From positions 186,001 through 250,000 of the forward strand of contig NZ_BDCJ01000018.1 in assembly GCF_001613445.1 (NCBI RefSeq): 64,000 nt of DNA, in the 5' to 3' direction. Source of the DNA: Nocardia grenadensis NBRC 108939 (GTDB lineage Bacteria; Actinomycetota; Actinomycetes; Mycobacteriales; Mycobacteriaceae). Each line of letters begins with the position of its first letter. Within the stretch, counting starts at the first letter, position 1. The position numbers and the translations under genes were made by a program. Below are positions 45,728-54,570 of the stretch, in pieces. The notes under the pieces were generated by a model. The model was not told where the DNA came from. It worked only from the letters and a program-made list of their open reading frames with translations, and did no database searches.

Positions 45728-47074
45728 ATGCCGAGCACCGATACCGCCGGGCTGTCCCGGGCCGAACTCACCACCCTGGCGGCCGAGGCGTTCATCTACG
45801 GTTTTCCACTCGTCTACGACCTCCGGCAGATCACACGGTTCACCGGAGAAGGGGTAGGTGGCCTGCCGCCGGCACCGCTCAATGTGTTCGGCCATGCCAC
45901 CGCGCTGGCCGGGCCGCAGGACACCTTCGTTTCGATCAACAACGACACCGTGTATTCGATCGCCACCATCTCCACCGCGGCCGGCCCGGTGCGCCTGGAC
46001 ATACCGGATACGGCCGGCCGCTACTACGTCATGCAGTTCGTCGACGCCTGGACGAACAACTTCGCCTATATCGGTCATCGCGCCACCGGGACTCTCCCGG
46101 GGGCCTATCTGCTGGTGGCGCCCGGCTGGGACGGTATGCCGCCGGAGGGCGTCACGGTCATCGAGTTCCCGACCACGGTCGCCACCATTGTGGGCCGGTG
46201 GGCCGTGGACGGGGAATCGGATCTGCCGGCGGTCCGCGCTCTCCAGGACGCCCTGCACCTGACGCCGACCGCCGCCGCACCGGATCTGCCCGCCCCCACA
46301 CCGGGGGTCCCGGAAGATCTGCGCTTCTTCGAAGAGCTCCGCGTCGGTATCCGGGCCTTTCCGCCCGCTGAGCGTGACCGCCGCTACCAGCAGCGCTTCG
46401 CGCCGCTGGGGTTACTGGACACCGATACGCCCTATTCCGATCTCGACCCGGATCGGGCGTCGGCGCTGCGGGAGGGTCTCGCGGCCGGCAGGGAGCGCCT
46501 CGAGACGGCTGCGACCCACGGCGGCGCGCCGCGGCAGAACGGCTGGAATCTGACCTACCACATCTTCGACTACAACCTGGATTTCTTCGGCGTCGGAGCC
46601 CTCGACGATCCGCACTGGAAACTCCCCGACGACCCGGATCGCTATCTACTGCGCGCGGGCGCGGCCCGCGGCGGGCTCTGGGGCAACCACGGCTACGAGG
46701 CCGCCTACGCGATGGCCTTCACCGACCGCGACGACCGGCCGCTGCACGGCTCCCACCGCTACGAGATGCGCTTCGCCGAGACTCCGCCGTGCGGCGCGTT
46801 CTGGTCGCTGACCATGTACGACACCCCGGACTTCTTCCTCGTCGAGAACCCGATCGGACGCTACTCGCTGGGTGACCGGACCCCCGGCCTGCACACGGTG
46901 AACGGATCGCTGACCGTGGTGGTGCAGCACGACGAACCCACCGATCCGCAGCGGCGGGCCAACTGGCTCCCGGCCCCGGCCGGCCCGTTCCGGCCGATGC
47001 TGCGTATCTACGAACCGCTCGATGCCGTATTCGACGGCAGCTATCAGCTGCCACCGATAGTCCGGGTGGAGTAG
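45728..47074 (+). CDS. DUF1254/DUF1214 domain-containing protein
   Basis: 448 residues, ATG. N-terminal DUF1254: AAEAFIYGFPLVYDLRQI, NVFGHATALAGPQDTFVSIN, NNDTVYSIATI, RYYVMQFVDAWTNNFAYIG. C-terminal DUF1214: YEMRFAETPPCGAFWSLTMYD and RYSLGDRTPGL. No signal peptide is visible. These paired domains are widespread in actinobacteria and proteobacteria, often as one protein like this; no biochemical function is established. It stands alone between ggt and the converging PH-domain gene. Confidence 0.88.
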   Translation: MPSTDTAGLSRAELTTLAAEAFIYGFPLVYDLRQITRFTGEGVGGLPPAPLNVFGHATALAGPQDTFVSINNDTVYSIATISTAAGPVRLDIPDTAGRYYVMQFVDAWTNNFAYIGHRATGTLPGAYLLVAPGWDGMPPEGVTVIEFPTTVATIVGRWAVDGESDLPAVRALQDALHLTPTAAAPDLPAPTPGVPEDLRFFEELRVGIRAFPPAERDRRYQQRFAPLGLLDTDTPYSDLDPDRASALREGLAAGRERLETAATHGGAPRQNGWNLTYHIFDYNLDFFGVGALDDPHWKLPDDPDRYLLRAGAARGGLWGNHGYEAAYAMAFTDRDDRPLHGSHRYEMRFAETPPCGAFWSLTMYDTPDFFLVENPIGRYSLGDRTPGLHTVNGSLTVVVQHDEPTDPQRRANWLPAPAGPFRPMLRIYEPLDAVFDGSYQLPPIVRVE

Positions 47075-47132
47075 CCGACCGGGACCGAGCAGGCGATTCG
47101 CCCCGGCCCGGGGAACCGGACACCGGGTCCGA

Positions 47133-47633
47133 TCAGTCCGGTGGGGCGTACTTTATACCGAGGTCGCGGAGCCGGTCCAGCGCCGCCGCGGCGTGCTCAC
47201 CGTCGTTGGATCGCACCGCCAGCATCGGGACGTAGTCGTCGTTCACCAGCTCGAGCCGGGCCCACGCCTTACGGTCCGGGAACGACACCCCGCGGATATG
47301 TTTCCATTCGAACTCGTTGTCGCCGAGCACATTCCGGACCACGACCCCGCGGCGGCCGGCCCGGACCCGCGGGCGAGTGAGCAGCAGGACGGCCGCTGCG
47401 CCGAAAATCCCGATACACGCCATCGCGAACTGATCGACCACCCGGAAGTTGACCCCGGTGTAGTCGGTCCGCAGGAAGATCCCCAACAGTGCGAAGGCCA
47501 CCACCAGGAACACCGCGACGATCACCGCCGTGCGTCGCGATTTCCGCGGGCGTACCTCCAGCTCCCATTGGGCAGCGGCCCCCGGGTCACCGCCGGAGGC
47601 ATCCCCCCGGCGCCGGATCCATCCGACCGGCAC
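47133..47633 (-). CDS. PH-domain membrane protein (Rv1417-like)
   Basis: 166 residues, ATG. Two adjacent membrane helices, AVIVAVFLVVAFALLGIFL and FAMACIGIFGAAAVLLL, followed by a soluble bacterial PH-like domain: GRRGVVVRNVLGDNEFEWKHIRGVSF ... ARLELVNDDYVPMLAVRSNDG. It sits directly after ribH (three-base gap), as Rv1417 does in M. tuberculosis. Its link with flavin synthesis is unknown; the co-transcription is conserved. Confidence 0.82.
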   Translation of the reverse strand: MPVGWIRRRGDASGGDPGAAAQWELEVRPRKSRRTAVIVAVFLVVAFALLGIFLRTDYTGVNFRVVDQFAMACIGIFGAAAVLLLTRPRVRAGRRGVVVRNVLGDNEFEWKHIRGVSFPDRKAWARLELVNDDYVPMLAVRSNDGEHAAAALDRLRDLGIKYAPPD

Positions 47634-47636
47634 GAC

Positions 47637-48116
47637 TCAGCCTGCCGCGCGCAGGCCGCGCAGGGTGAGAGCGGCGTCCAGGGCGGCGGCCGCCGCCTGT
47701 TCGCCCTTGTTCTCCGCCGAATCCGGCAGTCCGGCCCGGTCGAGGGCTTGTGCTTCGTCGTCGGTGGTGAGCACGCCGTTGGCAACCGGGGTGCTCTCGT
47801 CCAGCGAGACCCGGGTCAGGCCGGCGGTCACCGAATCGCAGACATAGTCGAAATGCGGGGTGCCCCCCCGGATCACCACACCGAGCGCGACCACGGCGTC
47901 GTGGGTGCGGGCCAGCTCCTGGGCCAGTACCGGCAGCTCCATCGCGCCGGCGCACCGCGCGACGGTGGTGTGCCGCACCCCGGCCTCGGCCGCGACGCGT
48001 TCGGCATTGGCGACGAGGGTGTCGCAGATCTCGGTGTGCCAGCGCGAGGCCACGATCGCCAGCCGCAGGTCCTTGGCGTCGGCGAGCGCGAAGCTCGGTA
48101 CCCCGGTGCCGCTCAT
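47637..48116 (-). CDS. ribH: 6,7-dimethyl-8-ribityllumazine synthase
   Basis: 159 residues from ATG 48114-48116 with AAAGGCGG upstream. Condenses the pyrimidine from the RibBA branch with dihydroxybutanone phosphate. LAIVASRWHTEICDTLV, the substrate motif GAMELPVLAQELA, and VVALGVVIRGGTPHFDYVCDSVTAGL with the catalytic His, then GVLTTDDEAQALDRAG. Normal length. Follows ribBA by 28 bases. Confidence 0.95.
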   Translation of the reverse strand: MSGTGVPSFALADAKDLRLAIVASRWHTEICDTLVANAERVAAEAGVRHTTVARCAGAMELPVLAQELARTHDAVVALGVVIRGGTPHFDYVCDSVTAGLTRVSLDESTPVANGVLTTDDEAQALDRAGLPDSAENKGEQAAAAALDAALTLRGLRAAG

Positions 48117-48144
48117 CGGTTTCCGCCTTTCGATCCGGGGGACG

Positions 48145-49389
48145 TCACTGCGCCGTCTCCCCGAGGTCCAGATCGTCCAGACCCACCAGGTCGTGGCCCA
48201 TCCGGTCGCGTTTGGTGCGCAGGTAGCGCAGGTTCTCGGCATTCGCCCGGACCGGCATGGGCACCCGCTCGGTGATGCGCAACCCGTAGCCGTCGAGCCC
48301 GACCCGTTTGGCCGGGTTGTTGGTGAGCAGCCGCATGGACCGCAGCCCCAGATCGACGAGGATCTGCGCGCCGGTCCCGTAGTCGCGGGCATCGGCGGGC
48401 AGGCCGAGCTCGATATTGGCGTCGACCGTATCGTGGCCCGAATCCTGCAGCTGATAGGCCTGCAGCTTGTGCATGAGCCCGATACCGCGGCCTTCGTGCC
48501 CGCGCATGTAGAGCACCACGCCGCGGCCCTCGGCGGCCACCATCTCCAAGGCCGCGTCCAACTGCGGCCCGCAGTCGCAGCGCAGCGAACCGAACACGTC
48601 ACCGGTCAGGCATTCCGAATGCACCCGGACCAGCACGTCCTCGCCGTCACCGACATCCCCGCGCACCAGCGCGACATGTTCGACATCGTCGTAGATGCTC
48701 TGGTATCCGACGGCGGTGAACTCGCCGTGCACGGTCGGGATACGCGCCTGCGCCACCCGCACGACATGTTTCTCGTGCTTACGCCGCCAGGCGATCATCT
48801 CGGCGATCGAGATCAGCGCCAATTCGTGCTCGTCGGCGAAGACCCGCAGCTCGTCGGTGCGGGCCATATGCCCGTCTTCCTTCTGGCTGACGATCTCGCA
48901 GATCACCCCGGCCGGCCGCAGCCCGGCCATCCGCGCCAGATCCACCGCGGCCTCGGTATGCCCGGGCCGGCGCAGCACGCCCCCGTCCTTGGCGCGCAGC
49001 GGCACCACATGACCGGGACGGGTGAAATCGTTCGGTTTGGCGTCGCCGTCGGCCAGCAGCCGGATGGTGGTGGCTCGGTCGGCACCGGAGATACCGGTGG
49101 TCACGCCCTCCCGCGCATCCACCGACACGGTGTAGGCGGTGCCGTGCTTGTCCTGGTTCACCGCGTACATCGGCGGCAGTCCCAGCCGATCGCAATCGTC
49201 ACCGGTGAGCGGTGCACAGATGTAACCCGAGGTGTAGCGGATCATGAACGCCACGAGCTCCGGGGTGGCCTTCTCGGCGGCGAAGATGAGGTCGCCCTCG
49301 TTCTCCCGGTCCTCGTCGTCGACCACGACGACCGGTTTACCGGCCGCGATATCGGCGACCGCGCGCTCGATGCTGTCGAACCTGGTCAC
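48145..49389 (-). CDS. ribBA: Bifunctional 3,4-dihydroxy-2-butanone-4-phosphate synthase / GTP cyclohydrolase II
   Basis: 414 residues, ATG. N-terminal DHBP synthase (1-205): VVVVDDEDRENEGDLIFAAE with the acidic loop, RPGHVVPLRAKDGGVLRRPGHTEAAVDLARMAG. C-terminal GTP cyclohydrolase II (206-414): VRVHSECLTGDVFGSLRCDCGPQL gives the three zinc cysteines, and GVVLYMRGHEGRGIGLMHKLQAY the catalytic region. It supplies both precursors of riboflavin. In the leftward ribE-ribBA-ribH-PH operon. Confidence 0.96.
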   Translation of the reverse strand: MTRFDSIERAVADIAAGKPVVVVDDEDRENEGDLIFAAEKATPELVAFMIRYTSGYICAPLTGDDCDRLGLPPMYAVNQDKHGTAYTVSVDAREGVTTGISGADRATTIRLLADGDAKPNDFTRPGHVVPLRAKDGGVLRRPGHTEAAVDLARMAGLRPAGVICEIVSQKEDGHMARTDELRVFADEHELALISIAEMIAWRRKHEKHVVRVAQARIPTVHGEFTAVGYQSIYDDVEHVALVRGDVGDGEDVLVRVHSECLTGDVFGSLRCDCGPQLDAALEMVAAEGRGVVLYMRGHEGRGIGLMHKLQAYQLQDSGHDTVDANIELGLPADARDYGTGAQILVDLGLRSMRLLTNNPAKRVGLDGYGLRITERVPMPVRANAENLRYLRTKRDRMGHDLVGLDDLDLGETAQ

Positions 49390-49467
49390 GTCTGCAATGC
49401 TCCATCTCGATAGGTCCCGATCACACTACTGGGTCTGTTCGGCCGGTCCGGGCGCGGCCGCCGGTCG

Positions 49468-50088
49468 TCAGCCGCGCTGCTGGAGGCGCTCGACGTACTT
49501 GGCGATCACATCGACCTCGAGATTCACGACGGTCCCGGGGGTGGATGTGCCCAGATCGGTGAGACTCAGCGTGGTCGGGATCAGCGAGACCTCGAACCAG
49601 TCCCGGTTGCCGTCCGCGGCCGGTGTATCGGCCCGGCCCAGCCCGGAGACGGTGAGCGAAATACCGTTCACGGTGATGGATCCCTTCTCCACCACGTACC
49701 TGGCGATCGCGTCGGGCAGCGAGATCCGGACCACTTCCCAGTTGTCCGCCGGGGTCCGGGCCAGGATGGTGCCGGTGCCGTCCACATGCCCCTGGACGAT
49801 ATGACCGCCGAGCCGGCTGTTCACCGCCGCCGCACGCTCCAGATTGACCCGCGAACCCGGCTCCAGACCGCCGATACTCGACCGGCGCAGTGTCTCCCCC
49901 ATGACATCGACGGTGAACGCGTCGTCGACGACATCGACGACGGTCAGACAGACCCCGTTGACCGCGATCGAATCACCGTGTCCGGCATCGGAGGTGACCA
50001 CTTTCCCGCGGATCGTCAGCCGCGCCGCGTCGGCGGATTGTTCGCGGGCGACGATTTCGCCCAGTTCCTCGACGATGCCCGTGAACAT
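49468..50088 (-). CDS. ribE: Riboflavin synthase alpha chain
   Basis: 206 residues, ATG 50086-50088 (MFTGIVEELGEIV). Two homologous lumazine-binding halves: GDSIAVNGVCLTVVDVVDDAFTVDVMGETLRRSS with SRLGGHIVQGHVDGTG, and GSITVNGISLTVSGL with FEVSLIPTTLSLTDLG. Dismutates two lumazines to riboflavin and the pyrimidine. Upstream gene of the operon; 78 bases before ribBA. ribD is not in this window. I saw no FMN riboswitch upstream. Confidence 0.95.
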   Translation of the reverse strand: MFTGIVEELGEIVAREQSADAARLTIRGKVVTSDAGHGDSIAVNGVCLTVVDVVDDAFTVDVMGETLRRSSIGGLEPGSRVNLERAAAVNSRLGGHIVQGHVDGTGTILARTPADNWEVVRISLPDAIARYVVEKGSITVNGISLTVSGLGRADTPAADGNRDWFEVSLIPTTLSLTDLGTSTPGTVVNLEVDVIAKYVERLQQRG

Positions 50089-50746
50089 GTCTTCTCCCGT
50101 TTCGCGTCGGTGTTCCGCATACGGAACGGCGGGAGTGGTACCGGGTATTCCCAGTTCGCCGTCCACGACCAGACTAGTTCTCGCCCTCCGGCCCGGCCAT
50201 GACGCCGACCACCCTGCGGGAACCCCGGTCGGGCGGTCACGACACCGCAGGAGCGTATCCGGAAATTTTCCGATTGAGAGATGGCGGTCACATTCGGCCG
50301 GCACGCCCCTATACGGCTTCCGACGGGCAGAGATCCGGTCCGGACCGAACCCGATCGCACTCTCTTTCCCCCACCGATATCGCATCGAAACCCGAAATGT
50401 TTCTCGATTTGCACGCTCACAGCGGCTGACGCAATATGGTGAGGTGACCGGCTCGCCCACCTCGACGACCCCGCGGTGCGGCCCGGCGCAGCATTCGTAC
50501 GAGGACGGCCACCGCCGCGGAACACCGTGCGCCACAAGCCATCACGACAATTGGATCCGCCCACACCGGCGCGGGCCGGGAACTACCGCACCGACGCGGG
50601 GCTCCGGCAGCTCCCGGCCCGGCGGCAGTGTTGTCCGGGCACCGGATCCGCGCGGGGACAACACCCGGCGGATCCATGCGATATCCGCCCCGGCGGATGC
50701 CCGCGCACCGGCCGGCCACGCCACCACTCGAGGAAGCCGCACCGCT
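50089..50746. other. Long intergenic region upstream of ribE and the 153-residue unknown gene
   Basis: About 660 bases. The segment 50260-50440 is clearly less GC-rich than its surroundings (AAATTTTCCGATTGAGAG, CCCGAAATGTTTCTCGATTT), and may hold divergent promoters or foreign DNA. No FMN-riboswitch-like core, RNA gene or convincing reading frame was found. Confidence 0.45.
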
Positions 50747-51208
50747 ATGACCACTTTCACCGAATCCGCCCTGGAACGACACTGCCGGCGGTACCGGGAG
50801 AAGGATCTGCTGCCCGCGGTGGTCGATCCGGCCTCCCGGCGCATCCTGTTGCATGTGGGCGCGACCTACGGCGCCATCACCATGCCGACCGAGCTCGGCG
50901 AACAGGTGTTGACCCGCCTGCGGGCGAAAGGGATCGCCGGGCCGGTCTTCGCCCACCCCCGGGCCCGGCGCTGGACCTTCCTCACCGGTCCGACCCGGCA
51001 CGAGGAATTCACCGCTACCGCGGCCGCCGAACTATTCCGCCTCTACACCACCGTGGCCGGTACCGGCAGCCAGATCGTGCTGCCCTCACCCGAGGACGAG
51101 GCCAGCGGCTACCGCCTGTGGGTCGCGGGCCCCGAGGTACTGGGGACTCGGCCGCCCCAGCACGCGGTGGTCGACGCCGCGCGCGAATGCGCCGCCGGTA
51201 CCCGCTGA
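50747..51208 (+). CDS. Conserved-looking hypothetical protein, 153 residues
   Basis: ATG 50747, with GAGGAAG upstream. No signal peptide or membrane helix. Distinct blocks suggest a compact alpha/beta fold: RRILLHVGATYGAITMPTELG, GPVFAHPRARRWTFLTGPT, AELFRLYTTVAGTGSQIVLPS, YRLWVAGPEVLG and HAVVDAARECAAGTR. Similar WTFLTGP/LPSP blocks occur in short actinomycete proteins of unknown function. It converges on the caspase-repeat gene with an 88-base gap. Whether it belongs to that module is unclear since it is on the opposite strand. Confidence 0.65.
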   Translation: MTTFTESALERHCRRYREKDLLPAVVDPASRRILLHVGATYGAITMPTELGEQVLTRLRAKGIAGPVFAHPRARRWTFLTGPTRHEEFTATAAAELFRLYTTVAGTGSQIVLPSPEDEASGYRLWVAGPEVLGTRPPQHAVVDAARECAAGTR

Positions 51209-51296
51209 ACCCGGCGCGATCGTCGCCGGGTGGACCGCGATGGAGCCGACCCACGCTGTCGGGTTCCCGGCGGCGCAATCTCCACGTCGCACCCGG

Positions 51297-53174
51297 TCAT
51301 GCCGGAGGTGGATCGGTCTTTCGCCGGTACAGCCCGGGCAGCACTGCTCGGGCCGCCTCCTGCCAGTGCCGGGCTTCCGCCGGATCGCCACGCTGTTCGA
51401 GGAGCAGTGCCAGCGCGCCCATCCCCTCCACCCGGCCGGCTTCGGCGGAAGCACGGCACATCCGCTCGGCTTCGTCCCATTCGTCTTGCTGGATGAGCAG
51501 TTTCGCCAAGGCGAGCACGCCGATACCGGCACCGGCCCTGATGCCTTTCCGGTACCAGTCCTCGGCCTCCGGGAGGTCACCGGCCTTTTCCCGGATCTTG
51601 CCGACTTCGACCATGGCAAGTCCGTTTCCCTCGCGGACCGCCAGCCGGAACCACCGCTCGGCGGCGGCCGTATCGCCTGTCGCCATGAGCTCGTTCCCGA
51701 GCCGGACCATCCCATCGGTGCTGCCCACCGCCGCGGCTTCGCCGAACCACCGGATCCCCTCCGACCGCTCGTTTCGCGCCAGGTGCTGAATACCGAGATT
51801 GATCATCGCGTCGGGTTCACCGGCCGCGGCCGCCATCCGGAGCCATGAGTCGGCCTCGACGGTCTCGCCCTGATCCGCTGCCATCAGTCCCAAGCATGTC
51901 CAGCCGGCCGCGTCACCCGCGTCCGCCGCTCGCCGATACCACGACACGGCCTGTTCGCGCTCCCCCCGGCGCTCGAGTAGTCCACCCATCCTGAGCATGG
52001 AACGCGTCCGGCCCGCGGCGATCGCGGCACGGTACCAACGTTCGGCTTCGCCGGTGTGGCCGCGCCGCTCCAGCACATCGCCCAGGAGTTCGGCCGCCTG
52101 CGGTTGCCCTGCCTCGGCCGCGTGCCGATACCACGATTCGGCCTCGGCGACGGCACCCCGGTTGTAGAGGAATGTCCCCAGGAGGGTCATCCCGTTGGAC
52201 AGTCCCGCACCGGCCGCTTCGCGGTACCAGCGTTCGGCCCGCGTATCGTTTCCCTTTTCCTGGTGGTGTGCGCCCAGCAGGAGCATCATGTCGGTATTCC
52301 CGGCCGATATGGCCCGCCGGTACAGCTGTGCGGCTGCCTCCGGACGACCTTCCGTTTCGAGCCGGGTGCCAAGGCTGTACACCCCGGCCGGATCGGCGAG
52401 GTCGACCGGCTCGTACCCGGCACCGGCCGGGTGCCAGGATGCGTTGCGCACCAATGGCAGCCGGCCGACGGTATCGCTGCCGCTCATCCTCGGCTCCGGG
52501 AGACCGGCACTGCGCAACCGGTACAGCAGTTGCTCGTGGAGCGTGGTGATGTCGAGCAGCTCCGGACCGTCGGCCACACCGCACCTCAGGACATCGACGA
52601 GCCGGCCGGTGTACGCGGTGAAAACCGCTCCCGGCGGCGCCTTCGCCATCTCGTTGCTCTTCGTGGCGGTCAGCACACAGGTGCCCCGGATATCGAGCTG
52701 CCCGGCGACCTGCGCGGCATTCCCGGCCATGGTGCCGTGGGCATGCCCGCTGAAACAGCAGTCGAGCACCACGACTTTGGTGCGCGCGTCGGAGGACAGC
52801 ATGGCTCGCCGCAGATCGTCGTAGGCGAGCGAGGTGAAATGCGGCTTGCTGTCCAGCGCGTACGAGGTGGCCAGGTAGAGGCGGCCGAAATCGGCATCGA
52901 TGAGCCCGTGCCCCGCGAAGTAGACGAAGAACATATCGGTCGCTCGGCCGGCGATATCCTCGACTCGAAGCGCCAACTCCTGGGCATTCGCCGGGTCGCG
53001 GATGACGACACAGTGGTCATCCGGGAGACCGGCGAGCAGCGGATCGGTGAGAATCTCGTGGAGCGCGTCGAGGTTGTGCGGTACGGCGGGAATATCGGCG
53101 AGACCGTCTTCCCGGGGGTAGCTACCCACCCCGATGAGGCAGGCCCAGCTCCGGGCCGGGTCCGGCAGAACCAT
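51297..53174 (-). CDS. Caspase-like peptidase fused to eleven 32-residue TPR/Sel1-type repeats
   Basis: 625 residues. ATG at 53172-53174 shares one base with the upstream stop (TGATG), so translation is coupled. Residues 1-255 form a C14 caspase-type domain: SWACLIGVGSYPREDGLADIPAV, DMFFVYFAGHGLID (catalytic His89), KVVVLDCCFSGHAHG (catalytic Cys140), CVLTATKSNEMAKAPPGAVFTAY. Residues 264-615 are eleven consecutive helical repeats of exactly 32 residues with the consensus LG-x5-RG-x3-AE-x-WYR-AA-AG. No signal peptide, no NTPase domain. Caspase-like proteins paired with EACC1 are described in bacterial conflict systems, where a sensor activates the protease; here the repeats may be the sensor or scaffold (inference). 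Confidence 0.85.
   Translation of the reverse strand: MVLPDPARSWACLIGVGSYPREDGLADIPAVPHNLDALHEILTDPLLAGLPDDHCVVIRDPANAQELALRVEDIAGRATDMFFVYFAGHGLIDADFGRLYLATSYALDSKPHFTSLAYDDLRRAMLSSDARTKVVVLDCCFSGHAHGTMAGNAAQVAGQLDIRGTCVLTATKSNEMAKAPPGAVFTAYTGRLVDVLRCGVADGPELLDITTLHEQLLYRLRSAGLPEPRMSGSDTVGRLPLVRNASWHPAGAGYEPVDLADPAGVYSLGTRLETEGRPEAAAQLYRRAISAGNTDMMLLLGAHHQEKGNDTRAERWYREAAGAGLSNGMTLLGTFLYNRGAVAEAESWYRHAAEAGQPQAAELLGDVLERRGHTGEAERWYRAAIAAGRTRSMLRMGGLLERRGEREQAVSWYRRAADAGDAAGWTCLGLMAADQGETVEADSWLRMAAAAGEPDAMINLGIQHLARNERSEGIRWFGEAAAVGSTDGMVRLGNELMATGDTAAAERWFRLAVREGNGLAMVEVGKIREKAGDLPEAEDWYRKGIRAGAGIGVLALAKLLIQQDEWDEAERMCRASAEAGRVEGMGALALLLEQRGDPAEARHWQEAARAVLPGLYRRKTDPPPA
51330..52385 (-). repeat. 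Eleven in-frame coding repeats of 96 bases
   Basis: The repeat part of the caspase gene. Each unit is 32 codons without a single insertion or deletion across all eleven; the sequences are diverged, conserving positions for LG, G, AE, WYR and AG. The unit is shorter than a standard TPR (34) or Sel1 repeat (36). Confidence 0.85.
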
Positions 53175-53539
53175 CACAACTCCCCCGCTGCCTCCCGTAA
53201 TGCCTCGACCACCGCGAGCGGGTCCCTGACCCGCTTCCCGTCCAGCTCGACGGTCCCCTTCTGTCCGCGAATGGTCACCTTCAGATCGGCGGTGCGGTGC
53301 CGCACCCAGACACTCAGCGATCTGGCCAGCACTACGCCGGTACCCGACCCCAGCACCACCACCAGAGCGTCGCTCAGCCCGCCCATGTCTTCCGGGCCGG
53401 GCGCTGCCGGTGCGAATGCCGGGTTCGGTAGGTCCTCTTCCCGCTGCAGCCACCGGAACAAGGATCTGACCTCGGCGGCGGAGTCCGACGCGGCCGACAC
53501 ACTGATGGATACATCCACCGAACCCCCACTCACAGACAC
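53174..53539 (-). CDS. EACC1-like effector-associated component
   Basis: 121 residues from GTG 53537-53539 (AGGA eight bases upstream); a longer frame from ATG 53647 adds a basic leader that looks non-coding. Layout: an N-terminal beta-rich segment (GGSVDVSISVSAASDSAAEV) with RSLFRWLQREEDL, a hydrophobic, probably membrane-inserted helix ALVVVLGSGTGVVLARSL followed by SVWVRHRTADLKVTI, then a small beta domain (GQKGTVELDGKRV) and the terminal helix DPLAVVEALREAAG. This is the pattern of EACC1, the constant partner of variable effectors and caspases in actinobacterial conflict systems. Probably anchors or gates the caspase protein encoded next. Confidence 0.78.
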   Translation of the reverse strand: MSVSGGSVDVSISVSAASDSAAEVRSLFRWLQREEDLPNPAFAPAAPGPEDMGGLSDALVVVLGSGTGVVLARSLSVWVRHRTADLKVTIRGQKGTVELDGKRVRDPLAVVEALREAAGEL

Positions 53540-53661
53540 GAATTCGATCCTACGGGGTCGATACCGTGTGGCTCGGGGTTTCCGGCCCGATTCGTGGGCC
53601 GCGGCCGGAAGATGCTCCGCGGACGGGACCGGCACCGCGGCGAACAATACGGCCGCGGACT

Positions 53662-54375
53662 TCAGTGGGCCAGGTGATGCGCCGACCAGCTCGATTCCGC
53701 CTGCCGCCGCAACTTCTCCACCGTCGCGCCGGGATCCTCGGTGTTGTACACCGCCGACCCCGCCACGAAGCAGTCGATACCGGCCGCCGCGGCCTGCTCG
53801 ATGGTGTCGGCGTTGATCCCGCCGTCGATCTCCACCACCAGGCGCAACTCCCCCGCGTCGACCAGACGCCGCACGATCCGGGCTTTCTCCAGCACCTCCG
53901 GAATGAACGACTGGCCGCCGAACCCGGGCTCCACACTCATCACCAGCAGCGTGTCGAAATCACGCAGGATCTCCAGGTACGGCTCGATGGGGGTGTTCGG
54001 CTTCACCGACAGGCCCGCCTTGGCGCCGGCGGCCCGGATATCACGGGCCACGGCCACCGGATCCTCGGTCGCCTCGGCGTGGAAGGTCACGTTGTAGGCG
54101 CCCGCCTCCGCGTACGGCGGCGCCCACCGGCCCGGATCCTCGATCATCAGATGGCAGTCCAGCGGAATATCGGTGGCCTTCAGCAGGCTCTGCACCACCG
54201 GCAACCCCAGGGTCAGATTCGGGACGAAATGCGCGTCCATCACATCCACGTGCAACCAGTCGGCGGTCGATACCGCATCGGCCTCGTCGGCCAGCCGGGC
54301 GAAATCGGCGGACAGGATCGACGGGGCGATCATCGGGACCGGAGGACGGGTGAACGTGGGGTCGGACGCAGTCAC
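53662..54375 (-). CDS. rpe: Ribulose-phosphate 3-epimerase
   Basis: 237 residues from GTG 54373-54375; the in-frame ATG 14 codons later (MIAPSILSADFARL) is the classical start. TIM barrel with metal-binding DWLHVDVMDAHFVPNLTLG, DCHLMIEDPGRW, NVTFHAEATED, VMSVEPGFGGQSFI, VVEIDGGINADTIEQ and GSAVYNTEDP. Interconverts ribulose-5-P and xylulose-5-P, supplying transketolase. Convergent spacing and the 122-base gap to the EACC1 gene suggest separate transcription. Confidence 0.94.
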   Translation of the reverse strand: MTASDPTFTRPPVPMIAPSILSADFARLADEADAVSTADWLHVDVMDAHFVPNLTLGLPVVQSLLKATDIPLDCHLMIEDPGRWAPPYAEAGAYNVTFHAEATEDPVAVARDIRAAGAKAGLSVKPNTPIEPYLEILRDFDTLLVMSVEPGFGGQSFIPEVLEKARIVRRLVDAGELRLVVEIDGGINADTIEQAAAAGIDCFVAGSAVYNTEDPGATVEKLRRQAESSWSAHHLAH

Positions 54376-54570
54376 AGCGGGAGTGTATGGCGGCGCCCGC
54401 GGCGGCTCGGGCCCGGGGGCCGTGTTCGCCGGTGACGCCTCGGGCACGGCGGGGCCGGCGGCCGTCCGGAATACGGGTGAGGCACCGGCGGACCGGTTTC
54501 TCGGCAGGATTCCGCCTGCGGGTGTGCCCCGCTCCCCGCTTTGTGACAATGCGCCCATACACTCGGCTGC

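Noticed and set aside
50089..50470. FMN riboswitch upstream of ribE
   Set aside because: None of the conserved core strings (AGGG...GGTGAAA-like elements) could be found on the minus strand.
51330..52385. CRISPR-like or satellite array with a 96-base period
   Set aside because: The period is entirely in frame in the caspase gene and the units are diverged at DNA level, so this is a protein repeat.
54490..54570. SigF-type promoter (GTTT ... GGGTGT) upstream of rsbW
   Set aside because: The spacing is about 20 bases instead of 15-17 and the -10 element is imperfect, so it is not reported as a promoter.
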